Source of the DNA: Enoplolaimus lenunculus
Taxonomy: Eukaryota > Nematoda > Enoplea > Enoplida > Thoracostomopsidae
Assembly: GCA_030248215.1 (NCBI GenBank)
Contig: JASANG010000290.1
Span: 39,564 to 103,563 of the forward strand
Direction of reading: 5' to 3'
Length of the DNA: 64,000 nucleotides
The position numbers and the translations under genes were made by a program. Positions 12,501 through 21,739 of this stretch are shown one piece after another. Within the stretch, counting starts at the first letter, position 1. Each line of letters opens with the position of its first letter. The notes beneath the pieces are model-generated. The model was not told the DNA's origin and searched no databases. It saw only the letters and a program-made list of their open reading frames with translations.

Positions 12501-15500
12501 TATGGAGGTGGAGGATGTCCTTCTGATTGTACCTGTTATCAAGGGTCATGTTGTCCTGTTCAGCAACAATTTGTTGTTTCTGTTTGTCCCGGAAATGTCC
12601 AGCCCAGAGGTTCATGTTATGGTGGCGGTGGCTGTCCATCTGACTGCGCCTGTGTCCAAGGTTCGTGTTGTCCTGTTCAGCAGCAAGTATCCGTGTGTAC
12701 AGGAAATGTTCAACCTCAGGGATCTTGTTATGGAGGAGGTGGCTGCCCTTCAGATTGTACCTGCGTCCAGGGCTCATGTTGTCCTGTTCAGCAACAAATA
12801 TCGGTATGTCCAGGAAATGTCCAATCCAGAGGTTCATGTTATGGTGGTAGTGGTTGTCCATCTGACTGCGCGTGCGTCCAGGGCTCTTGTTGTCCCGTTC
12901 AGCAGCAAGTATCCGTGTGTCCAGGAAATGTTCAACCTCAGGGATCTTGTTATGGAGGAGGTGGCTGCCCTTCAGATTGTACCTGCGTCCAGGGCTCATG
13001 TTGTCCTGTTCAGCAACAAATATCGGTATGTCCAGGAAATGTCCAATCCAGAGGTTCATGTTATGGTGGTAGTGGTTGTCCATCTGACTGCGCGTGCGTC
13101 CAAGGCTCTTGTTGTCCCGTTCAGCAGCAAGTATCCGTATGTCCAGGAAACGTTCAGCCTCAGGGATCGTGTTATGGAGGAGGTGGTTGCCCTTCGGATT
13201 GCACCTGTTATCAGGGATCATGCTGTCCTGTCCAGCAACAAGCAGTTGTTTCTGTTTGCCCTGGAAATGTCGCTTCCAGAGGTTCATGCTTCAACGATGG
13301 AGGATGTCCGTCTGATTGTACATGTCACCAGGGATCATGTTGTCCAATCCAAGTACGCGTGACACATATTTACTCTGTAGTTGTTATTTTATGTCGTGTT
13401 TTGAACAGATTTATGTTTTCAAATGAGCTGTTGTCAGCAAGATTCAGATAAAATTGGATATCGAATGTAAATTATTCAAATTTTTAGACCAGTTTTTTAA
13501 AAAAACCCGTTTATGCGTAATTCTCACTAAGTTCAAATGTTCGAATACGTATACCGACCAAAAATTTCATGAAACCAAAACGCTATTGTTGTTGTTTTTA
13601 TTGCATTTTTTCGGCGCATTTGTACGCATTAGATTATGCATATTTTGATTAATTGCAGTGAAATTTTGCCATTCTGCAGAAAATTTTACTCTCTCTATAT
13701 ATTATATAATGAAAGATGGGGGCAAATATTGTGTAATAGACTATATATACTTTCTTCAATTTGACTAAAATAACCCGTAAACAATTTGAGTAAGTACATA
13801 AGTCGTGCCCCAAACAGCTATTTACCACTTTAGCAAATTGGACGTCCCAAACCACATTTGCTAATTCGGGCAGCCCAAACAACTACTGGAATGGAAACTA
13901 ATTTTGATTGCTTACACCTGTTTGACTGTATTCGAGAAAACTGACTTGCACAGTAGTTTTTAGCCTTCACCATATTTGCAAACTGTAGATTAAACCAGGT
14001 TTATATGGGATGGAGAATAACAAATGCCAATTTGATTGGCTGTTCAAAACAACGGAAATATAAACACCATTATCCACATAACGTTGTATTCGATTATACA
14101 TTACGGCACATGCTCATACAGCTTCGCTAGTATACTGTATAAACCAATAGTTGCAAATAGAGTGAAGGCGAATATTTATTTTGTTTAGTCAGTTTTCTCG
14201 AACACAGTCAATCCTGAACAACCAATCGCAAACAATTTGCATTCCAGCGGCGGTTTGGCCTGTACAATTTTTCAATGAAAAGCAGTTTGAATTCCAGTAA
14301 TTGTTTAGGCTGTTCCGAACAGCAATTGTCGTTTAGGACGTCGCTGTTGCCAACTGGGGTATATACCTGTTTGGAGCACGACACATATACCTAACTTTAT
14401 TAAACATTCTCGAGGTGCAAGTGATATACTGTTTATTAAACGTCCAGCAACCTCAAGATATTTAAAAGAACAACTGGAAAGCAAACTGAATCTGAGCACA
14501 GTGTGTGTGTAAAAACGAAACCTGTTTTTGTGATTTAATCTCGATGGAAAAATTGACGAAATTAAAATGTTATCTAGAAATATTTCAGTTATCAAAATGG
14601 TAATAAATTTTTAAAATATTTTTTATATAAATATTTCCAGCAAACCGGTTGTCAGGCACCTCAGTATCCAATTTGTCAATGTGCTTCCAACAACGCATGC
14701 CCAGGACAATCAACATGTGGCAGTCAAGGATATTGCTGTGGTCAAGCTAATTGTAAGTCGAACAATTCGAATATTGCCAATATTAATATAGACTCCACTT
14801 TACCATAAATCGTATATTAAAAGTGGTACTATTTATATCGTTAAGAATAGACAACCCTTAGAGTGGCGCTATACTTGTCGTGCGGTGCCGCCCGTCAACG
14901 TCCTCACTGGGCGGTATCGTACCTACCTTGGGCGTGGAATGATCAGGTGAGGTCATGAAATCCTTAAATATGCAAAAAATTTTTAAATCCAACTATTTTC
15001 GGGCAAACACCGGCTGGGGGGATAACCGAAAACACCCTACACATAAATATGTGCGCATGTACGCTACACTTGACACTTAGAAAATTACGGCTAAGTTAGT
15101 GAAACCCGAATTAATTATAGTAAAATACTTATTAAGTATACCAATACTGTGTCAAAGTCTCTTGACAAAACACAAAAATTGTGTCCACTGTTTTAGTATG
15201 GTTTCAAAAGCAAAGTTATTTTATTTCTAGACGGCACTGTTCAAAGCTACAATAATTGTCCTGGAAGCCCGTGTCAGTCGTCGAATCAATGTGCTGGATA
15301 TTCATCAGGATGTGCTGTTTGCCAGCAAAATTCTTGTCAATGCACATCGGGGTAAACGGGGAATTTTTGTCGCTATAACACAGAGGGAAAGCTTGCCTTT
15401 ACCGCATGATTTAACACAAGAATACGTCTAGCTTCAACCTCGCTTTGCTCGCGAGGTTTCAGCAATTGAGAGGCTTTAATGTCAGAAAAAACCCAAAAGT

Positions 15501-18500
15501 GTCTTGGGATTTAATATATACTTATAAAACCCAAGTGTGACTTGTTTAACTCGCTCCACTCACGAGTTGTGATGTTCCGGTGACCTCTCCCGATTATTCC
15601 ACGCCCAAACATAAATTTTTAAAAATTCGAATTTTTAAGGTCTCAAATTCCCTATTGGGCCCAAAATTTTATGTCTAAAAATTAGACAAATTATATACCA
15701 TTTGACAGAGATTACGGAGTTAAGTTTTCGAGAAAAAAATTTTGGATCCCATGTGGCTGACCTTCTGGAGAGGCCAAATAAATATCAGTCCCTCTCTTAT
15801 TCGGGCCAGTACAGTATGCAAAATGTTTCAAAATCAAAGCATTTTTGGGTGAACGCCGGCTAAAGGTGGGATAACCGATCACCAAGACAAAGAATGAATT
15901 TTTTCCATTTTTTTCATTGTTTTCCGGAAACAATGGAAAAAATTCGTTTTTCCGCCCATAATTTTTCCAGAAAAAACAACCTAGCTTGTAACAGGCAAAC
16001 TCGAAATTTAGTTAAACATACTAGCAAAGCTGAAATTTTTTAGCAGGGGCATACCTATATTCCAGATAAACTTACAAGCAAAGTTGACACTTTTCTAGGA
16101 TTTTTAGCGGGGCTCACCCACATGACCCCTCTTTGGCTACGTGGTAGCAGCCTATTTTAGAAAAAATGAATAGTAAAATTTATTCAGCAATTTTTTGAAA
16201 AGTTTCAAAGATTCTTATAGATATTAATACTTTAGGTCGTACTCAAATGGCGCTGCTTGTGTTCGCTCGAGCTCGTATCCAGCAATCGCAACGTGGTCGC
16301 CACGCAATTGCTGCAATCAATTTGGTTCAGGATGTTCAATACAATTCTCACGCGCGCGCCGAAGTCCCGTGTCGATCGAAAAAGAACATGCGAAACCAGG
16401 ACAACAGCCAGGTAAATGAACAAAATGTTGACAAAACAAAAAATATTTTTGAGGTTTCTGGTTAAAGCGTAATTTTTAAATTTTCGTCATAGTGTTTAAA
16501 ACTTCCTGACAATCTTTTATTCAATTTCTATATCTCAAATGATTGAAAATACTCAAAAGCTTTGAAATTAATACGCGGAAAATAATACAACATTTCAAAT
16601 AAAAAAGCGTTTACGAACAATTATATTTAGGATTATATAGATCAACGGGTATATAGAAGTTTTCTTTCCAACCTGCGCTTTTACCCGCGTGTATAATTCA
16701 TGCGATACCTATGCAAAGATTATTCATGTTTTGCCCACGTGGTTTAAATTTTTACCTGCTGTTATATTCATGTCTGAAACTGTTTACGCAATTCTTTTTT
16801 TACCCACAGGCAGCGTTATATATATATGCAGGGCCCCGCATTCTCAATTGTGTGTTGTACGTATTACCAGTTGGTGATAGGTCTTTCATAGCTTTCAAAT
16901 CAGTAAATGGTAAAGTTTCAAACTGTAAGTTTTTCGCATTTAGTTTGTCCTACTTCTGATCCACTTTTGAAACGCGCAATTGTAGAAGTTCGTCAGTTTG
17001 AAAACTTATGCTCGTGAGAGATACTTTATGGGTGCATTTGATAAAATGAGCCCTGATTTTATTATTAAATATAATTCCGCATAAAAGTTTCAGTGTTCTT
17101 CCGACCACGAGAAGATATCAACCGAACTTGTACGACCGATTGTACTTGTACACCAGAAGAAGTTTGCGTTGCTGGCAAGTGTATGCGACGCATGATCCCA
17201 GGGGAATATGGATGCACGCACGACAAACAATGCAATTACGATTGCAAAACGAGCTATTGCCATGCAAAATACAAACAATGCTTGTGCAAGGACGGATTCG
17301 CTTTCATCACAGCTCGTGTCTGCTGTAAGTTTCAAACTGGTGTAAAATCAAACGAGCGAAAACAACTTAACTGGATCTGGTTCATGCTGTTATAACATTT
17401 TGTGAATATTTTGACCGGTACATGGTCGTAACCAGGATATCGTTTCGCGAAGGTATAACCTTATTTTTTTGGACTTTCTGATCAAGTATGATTAAAGGTT
17501 GCCAAAATGTGTTTAAAACTTTTAATTTCTGCATAAATGTCGGTGAGAGATATAATACTGACATTGCCGAGCACAGGATATTTTTCGGGGGACGGGATTT
17601 TAGATTATATTATTAAGCCGCTCAAAAAACGCTGATGCATTTTGGCATAGGAATAAGCTTATACTATTGTTACGCCCCTCAACGTAACATTGGACGGAAT
17701 TGACATTGTATACTATAAACGCCTTCCACAAGATGGCAGATATATATAAACTTTTTAACCCAATCGAAGCTTTTAGCTCGCGATTCCAGTTCAGTACGTA
17801 TAATTGGGGCCCTGATTGTAAATATACCAGCAATATTTTAGTGCCTAAATGTCCAAAAGGAACGTATCCAACTCAAGATGGTCGATGCAAACTTGTCGAA
17901 AGCAATCGTACGGCAGAGTTTTGGAACGCACTAAACAATCCGTAAGTTCAGTTTCGATCTAGCTGTTTTTAAATCATTTAACTCTTTATCACATGAATAT
18001 TTCCTATTTCATCTGAGACCTACTTGTATGCTAGGATCCGAACTCCAGTGACTGGAGTGGGATGCGTTTACCATCACCACTGTGCTATAGGAGCTTGACG
18101 TTCAAGCCCGAGGGGGCTCTCACGTCTTGTGGTAAGTTAGTACTATGTATACGTGTTACAAATTGTTAAACACTGTGCGATATATATTATTTAACGTATA
18201 TACACTGCGCTGTGCGGGGTTCACGTTATAACTTCGGTAGTCGGGTCACGTTTTGTAATATGTTGATTCGACATCACCCTAAATTTTCGTTACCATCATA
18301 TGATATGGACAGACAAAAGTCGAATATCATGTGATATTGCTATACAAAGCACGGGTACACAGGTGATCTTAACATATAAGTGTTCTTATGTCACGTGGCA
18401 CTATCAGACATATTGGTGACTATCATATGATATTCCAAATTAACAGTATATATATGATATTCAGCAAGACGGATTTGGAGTATCATATGATGTTTTACTG

Positions 18501-19619
18501 TACAGTTTAAGTGTATTATATGATATTCTATTATGTAGTTCATGACATTTCATAAGACAATCCGCCAAAATTTGAATTTTCGTACCAAAATGTTAATTTC
18601 CCGCCAAATTTTGAATTTTCAATTTGAAGTTTCCCGAAAAATTGAATTTCCCGCCAAAATTTGAATTTCCCGCGGAAAATGTCATTTTCCCGCCAAATTT
18701 TGAACTTTCCCGCCAAAATTTGAATTTCCCGCCGTATTATTAGTATGTTATTTACAGTCTCATAATATCATATGATACTAACGGCACATGTCTGTTAGTA
18801 TCATATGATATTCCGCCATGCGCAATCCTAGTTATGTAACTGACTCAGTAGACATTTTCAAAATGATCGTATGATATTGACAGACGATGTAGGGAATATC
18901 ACATGATATTGAAAGACAAAACGTGACCGATACATAATGTAGCAGATCACTGTTTTTGGAGTATCATATTGGGTTACATCGCAGACAAAATGTTACCCAA
19001 CATATAGAGCGTGACTAAACGTGACCCAGCTGCACCATTTATAGGGTGAACTCCGCATGAGTTGCCAATAGACAACTCTATGGAAGAAGGGGTTAATTAA
19101 ACTCTTCTCTACTCTTCTCTATAATCACTAAGCCCGCCGAACCTATTTTTTGTACTAGAGTGAGGTATTACAATATATATTACAGGGCCTATGTGTCTAT
19201 TTTAAATATGTTAAGTCTAAAATGACTTGGTGGTTTATACTCTGTGCGAACAGCATACAAGTCGAATTTGACTCAGTTTGTGTAGGCCCGGAAAACCCTA
19301 TTTCACAGAGTCCATTTGACTCACCATTTCTGCAGTGTACAAGGATTCTACCGCAATTCCTGCAAATATTCAATTCTTGTTCCTGTAAAGAAAGTCAGTT
19401 CTTGTTCCTATTCCGGTAAAACTGTAGTTCCTGTTGCATCCCTGGCAACTACAAAATATAAACAGCGCGGTGTACGTGTTTCAAGTTTGAGAATCATTCT
19501 TTAAGTAGTGCTAATTCATATTTTATGCAGTCGCAGTGACACAAAATAATTTCAGAGAATACCTGGCCAAAATTGATGCCAAGCAAACATGCGGACCGGT
19601 TCCAACCAGGACTTGCTAG
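7911..19619 (+). CDS. Secreted cysteine-rich matrix protein with chitin-binding domain and 12 tandem seven-Cys repeats
   Basis: Thirteen exons joined by GT-AG introns with matching phases give 968 codons plus TAG: 7911-7962, 9022-9124, 9845-10008, 10224-10421, 11004-11123, 11992-13352, 14641-14752, 15231-15351, 16236-16411, 17094-17324, 17842-17941, 19336-19415, 19531-19619. Exon 1 encodes a signal peptide (MNGIVVLLSVFAALISQ). Residues ~25-80 resemble a peritrophin-A/CBM14 domain, with C, HYYAC, W and CAAGRQFVEVQQKC in the expected order. Residues ~213-666, one exon, hold 12 repeats of about 37 aa with seven cysteines each, similar in spacing to lustrin-type repeats. Exons 5, 7 and 8 carry diverged single relatives. 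Residues ~803-900 look like an EB module (CLCKDGF). A role in cuticle, eggshell or gut-lining matrix is inferred. No transmembrane helix follows. No orthologue is recognised; the exon model is strong, the function is a guess. Confidence 0.88.
8039..8104 (+). repeat. Degenerate CCTAAG/CCTATG minisatellite fragment
   Basis: A short run of CCTAAG-, CCTATG- and CTTTAC-like hexamers (AGCCTACGCTTAAACC, CCTATGCCTATGCTTATGCC) in intron 1 of the cysteine-rich gene, about 85 bp before a fuller copy. It lacks the conserved right flank and looks like a decayed fragment of the same family. Confidence 0.5.
8188..8345 (+). repeat. Dispersed TTAGGC-like repeat, copy 3 (intron 1)
   Basis: Left flank TATGGAACGGAGTCGCAACA and AGTAGCACAAGCATATT, core of CCTAAG-like hexamers, right flank GCAAAAATAGTCTAAATCTT then AGTCCAACGGAAAAACGTTC. 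The right flank matches copies 2 and 4. It lies wholly in intron 1. Confidence 0.75.
8460..8712. mobile_element. CACTGTAAAT-ended MITE, copy 1
   Basis: A 253-bp element in intron 1 that starts CACTGTAAATGTCATTGAGT and ends TTCATTGGAATTTACAGTG, so the termini are inverted repeats. The interior is a set of AACTCAGAATGAGTTGA-like palindromic blocks. Copies at 11532-11758 and 63613-63860 have the same ends and interior. No convincing target duplication could be read. Non-autonomous DNA transposon of unassigned superfamily. Confidence 0.7.
9226..9592 (+). repeat. Compound microsatellite (AAC)n-(AAT)n-(AAAATA)n
   Basis: A stepped tract in intron 2 of the cysteine-rich gene. It runs from ACA/CAA triplets (about 9226-9290) through AAT triplets (9291-9332) to AAATA-type hexamers, AAAAATAAT-type units, then back to AAT triplets up to about 9588. 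Both strands appear open for more than 120 codons only because the units lack stops; it is not coding. Confidence 0.9.
10709..10918 (-). repeat. Dispersed TTAGGC-like repeat, copy 4 (intron 4, reversed)
   Basis: The element is inverted here: AGGGGCGGAACGTTTTTCTG comes first, then a core of CTTAGGC-like hexamers (about 10785-10885), then ATGTTTATGCTACTGCTACG and TGTTCCATGCATTGA. Reverse-complemented, it matches copies 2 and 3 at both flanks. It is the longest copy and helps define both ends. Confidence 0.75.
11532..11758. mobile_element. CACTGTAAATTCC-ended MITE, copy 2
   Basis: A 227-bp element in intron 5. It starts CACTGTAAATTCCAATGAGT and ends TACTGGAATTTACAGTG, giving a perfect 13-bp terminal inverted repeat. 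The interior again has AACTCAGAATGAGTTGA-type palindromes shared with the 8460 and 63613 copies. Flanks are AATAGTG and TGCTATG, without a clear duplication. Confidence 0.75.
11992..13352 (+). repeat. Single coding exon made of 12 tandem seven-cysteine repeats
   Basis: Exon 6 of the cysteine-rich gene. Each unit is 37-39 codons, with the pattern CPGN, GSC, GGCPSDC, C, GSCCPVQQQ. Units 1 and 12 are most diverged; inner units are nearly identical. From about 12691 the period is 222 bp: the phrase CCGTGTGT/CCGTATGT followed by CCAGGAAA recurs at 12691, 12913 and 13135, so unit pairs 7-8 and 9-10 are a recent double-unit duplication. Units 2, 5 and 11 carry two or three extra residues in the linker. 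Other frames and the antisense strand are open as a side effect of the repeat. Confidence 0.92.
15761..15816 (+). mobile_element. End fragment of TA-flanked MITE (intron 8)
   Basis: The fragment CTGGAGAGGCCAAATAAATA then TCAGTCCCTCTCTTATTCGG, ending near ACAGTA, matches the right end of the elements at 51490-52033, 55511-55939 and 61841-61918. Only the end is present. It lies in the intron between exons 8 and 9 of the cysteine-rich gene. Confidence 0.65.
18030..18120 (-). mobile_element. tRNA-derived SINE head (intron 11)
   Basis: On the minus strand there is an A-box-like TAGCACAGTGGTGATGG and, about 35 bp on, a B-box-like GGAGTTCGGATCC, the spacing of an RNA polymerase III internal promoter. 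The segment does not fold into a full cloverleaf with matched acceptor arms. A tRNA-derived SINE or tRNA relic is the likely origin; family unknown. Confidence 0.45.
18214..19057. mobile_element. Foldback element rich in TATCATATGATATT palindromes (intron 11)
   Basis: The ends mirror each other: GCGGGGTTCACGTTATAA near 18214, then GGGTCACGTTTTG; and CGTGACCCAGCTGCACC, then GGGTGAACTCCGC near 19056. Inside are about a dozen spaced copies of a TATCATATGATATT-like palindrome and, at about 18555-18735, a tandem block of TTTCCCGCCAAAATTTGAA-type units. It interrupts the last long intron of the cysteine-rich gene. Family not recognised; the ends suggest a non-autonomous DNA element. Confidence 0.55.
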
Positions 19620-21739
19620 ACGTGATTAAAGAAATATTGAAAAAATAGTCGAAGCCACATATGGTTTCTTGTTTGCACTCATAACTGCATTTGTTTACAC
19701 TGCCATATTTTCATAAAAAATTTTTATATATACTGCCGAAGCTGTTGTATGCTAAATAACTGTTAATAACAAGACGCAAAAATATAGTGGAGGACACAAA
19801 AATTTAGCAGTTTTATAACGAAAGGTGTTGCAAAATTTTGCAAAAATTAAAAACCCTTGATTTTAACGTATTTTCCTCTTGTAGTAACCGTGGAATTTTG
19901 ATCTATATACATTTTGGTATTTAGCATACCAGCTCAACGCTACGTACTGCCTAAAAGAGTAATACTATATAATTTATATACTTTGTTTTCTTCACAAATT
20001 CATTGCATCAAATAGATGTTCGCTACGTACGAGGGCCAATCAAATTGATTTTAAAAATGTTTCCGAGAGTAATGTGTGAGCGCAACTTTGCAACTTTTTG
20101 TGACGAGTCGCAGTGAATACTTAAACCCAACAAAGATATTTCCTCTAGTTTTGTAAACCAAACAGGTGCACGAAATAAATTCGCTTAGAATATATACTAT
20201 ACGTTTCAGTTTTTTGTCAAAAATATGTCTTCCTCCGCAAATCGCGCACATCTATTTATATTTAATGTCTACTTTGTTGGGAACAGTAAAGTTTGGGATT
20301 GGAATTCACAGGTAACTTCAACTACACTACTTGTTGTCAACAGAATGTAAAAGGTTTCGAAAATAATAGAAAAGGATACAGCACGGGATATCCGAGATCA
20401 GAGTGTATCGGATATTTGTTCAGATATGCTGCAATTGTTCGAAGTGAAATATTTCGAAATTCATTCGAAATCTTAAAAATGTATATGCATCCGCTGTATT
20501 TTTTATATTTTAGAAAGCACGGTGAACACTTGCACGTTTATATTGTACTGACAGAAAAATATAACATCCTTGACTTCAATATCCATATCCGTTTCTGTTA
20601 TTTGTACAAACCGTTTACACCCTGTAAATTTTGATTAAAGCAAAAATCGCGGATCGCACAAAGTTTTTAAGACGCTGGATTAATTTCACCGTTTTTATTT
20701 CACATCGAACAATTGCAGCACATCTGTATTAAAAATTGAGCTATTTTAAGTGATTTAAAATATAATATCGGCTAGCATTAACGCAACGGAATTTCGGGCA
20801 TTTCTATAACAGAAATAGAAACAATTTTTATAGTAAACGGATACCGTTACATTCTGGTTGTCAACTAGTCACACGTAGACTGAGTACATGCAGATACGGG
20901 TAACGGGCAAAGTTAAATATGATTTTACTCAAACAAAACCATGTTTTTACTTGGTGTTCACCTGACAAAATACAAAATCACAGCCATATTTGGAATAAAA
21001 ACGCACAATTAATACAAACATGCACCAACTAACCTCAACTCATGACATAGATAGCCAGTTTTCACAAAATTCAGTTATATACACCCGTAAAGCGTACCGA
21101 ATGAAACAAGAGGCCCATGTTAACCAAAAACGATTGGCCGACTAAGCCCAAAGTAAGTATAAGGGTTGCACTTTACTCGCCGGACGCCGCCATTTGGCCC
21201 AGTATACCTTTTTATTACAAATTAAACGAAATAAATTTTGCCAGTGGCGCGCGGCGGCGTCCGGTGCAGTAAAGTATGGCGCAACCCTTGATCTAAGCGT
21301 AAGCCTGAATATAAGCGTCATCCTAAAGGTAAGAATAAATTTTGTAAATTTCCGATTACCATATTTAACTGCAGCGTAAATGATTACAAAATACAATAAA
21401 AAAAGTATATACATATATTTTACATGAAATAAGACAAGTATAATCACCATAAGATGTTAAAATAAACGCTGAATACTCCGAAATACCAAAGTCAATCAAA
21501 TATTTCTCTAAACGAACCCAAAATATGTGGCAAAATTAAAACCTGAACAGAGCACTTGGCTTTCAAACAAAAAAGTTTATCAAAATCGGTTCAGCCGTTC
21601 CTGAGATTCTTTTCGGACGGACGGACATCCACCTTTCGACTCCCAAATACAAAACATAAAACGCTTCGTGAAACTCCGAGCTTCACTCGGAGTTTCGCTT
21701 CGCTCAATCAAAAATTTTGAAATACTTTAAAACTTCTCA
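19620..21739. other. Convergent intergenic region between cysteine-rich gene and cholinesterase-like gene
   Basis: Holds both genes' 3' flanks. An ATTAAA lies just after the TAG at 19617-19619 and may serve polyadenylation. A small hairpin element (21162-21289) and a TTAGGC-like fragment (about 21293-21330) follow, then a degenerate ATCGGTTCAGCCGTTCCTGA stretch near 21586 of a type common in invertebrate interspersed repeats. A 113-codon frame at 20293-20634 has no domain or exon context and is not called. Confidence 0.55.
21162..21289. mobile_element. Small hairpin MITE
   Basis: About 128 bp with near-complete terminal inversion: AAGGGTTGCACTTTACTCGC and CGGACGCCGCC at the left, GGCGGCGTCCGG and GCAACCCTT at the right. 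The arms cover roughly 35 bp each around an AT-rich loop. Size and symmetry fit a MITE; no other copy was noticed in the window. Confidence 0.6.

Noticed and set aside
12052-13287. Antisense 411-codon frame and a plus-strand 407-codon frame over the Cys-repeat exon
   Set aside because: Both are shadows of the tandem repeat: a unit length divisible by three with no stops keeps other frames open. The chosen frame alone gives regular cysteines and fits the flanking splice phases.
19531-19555. Joining exon 11 directly to an acceptor at 19555
   Set aside because: It gives an open end, but skips the 19336-19415 exon. Including that exon and using the acceptor at 19530 restores phase, adds two cysteines and keeps a longer conserved-looking C-terminus.
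20293-20634. 113-codon plus-strand frame
   Set aside because: AT-rich composition, no domain, no splice partners, lies in the intergenic region between two convergent genes.
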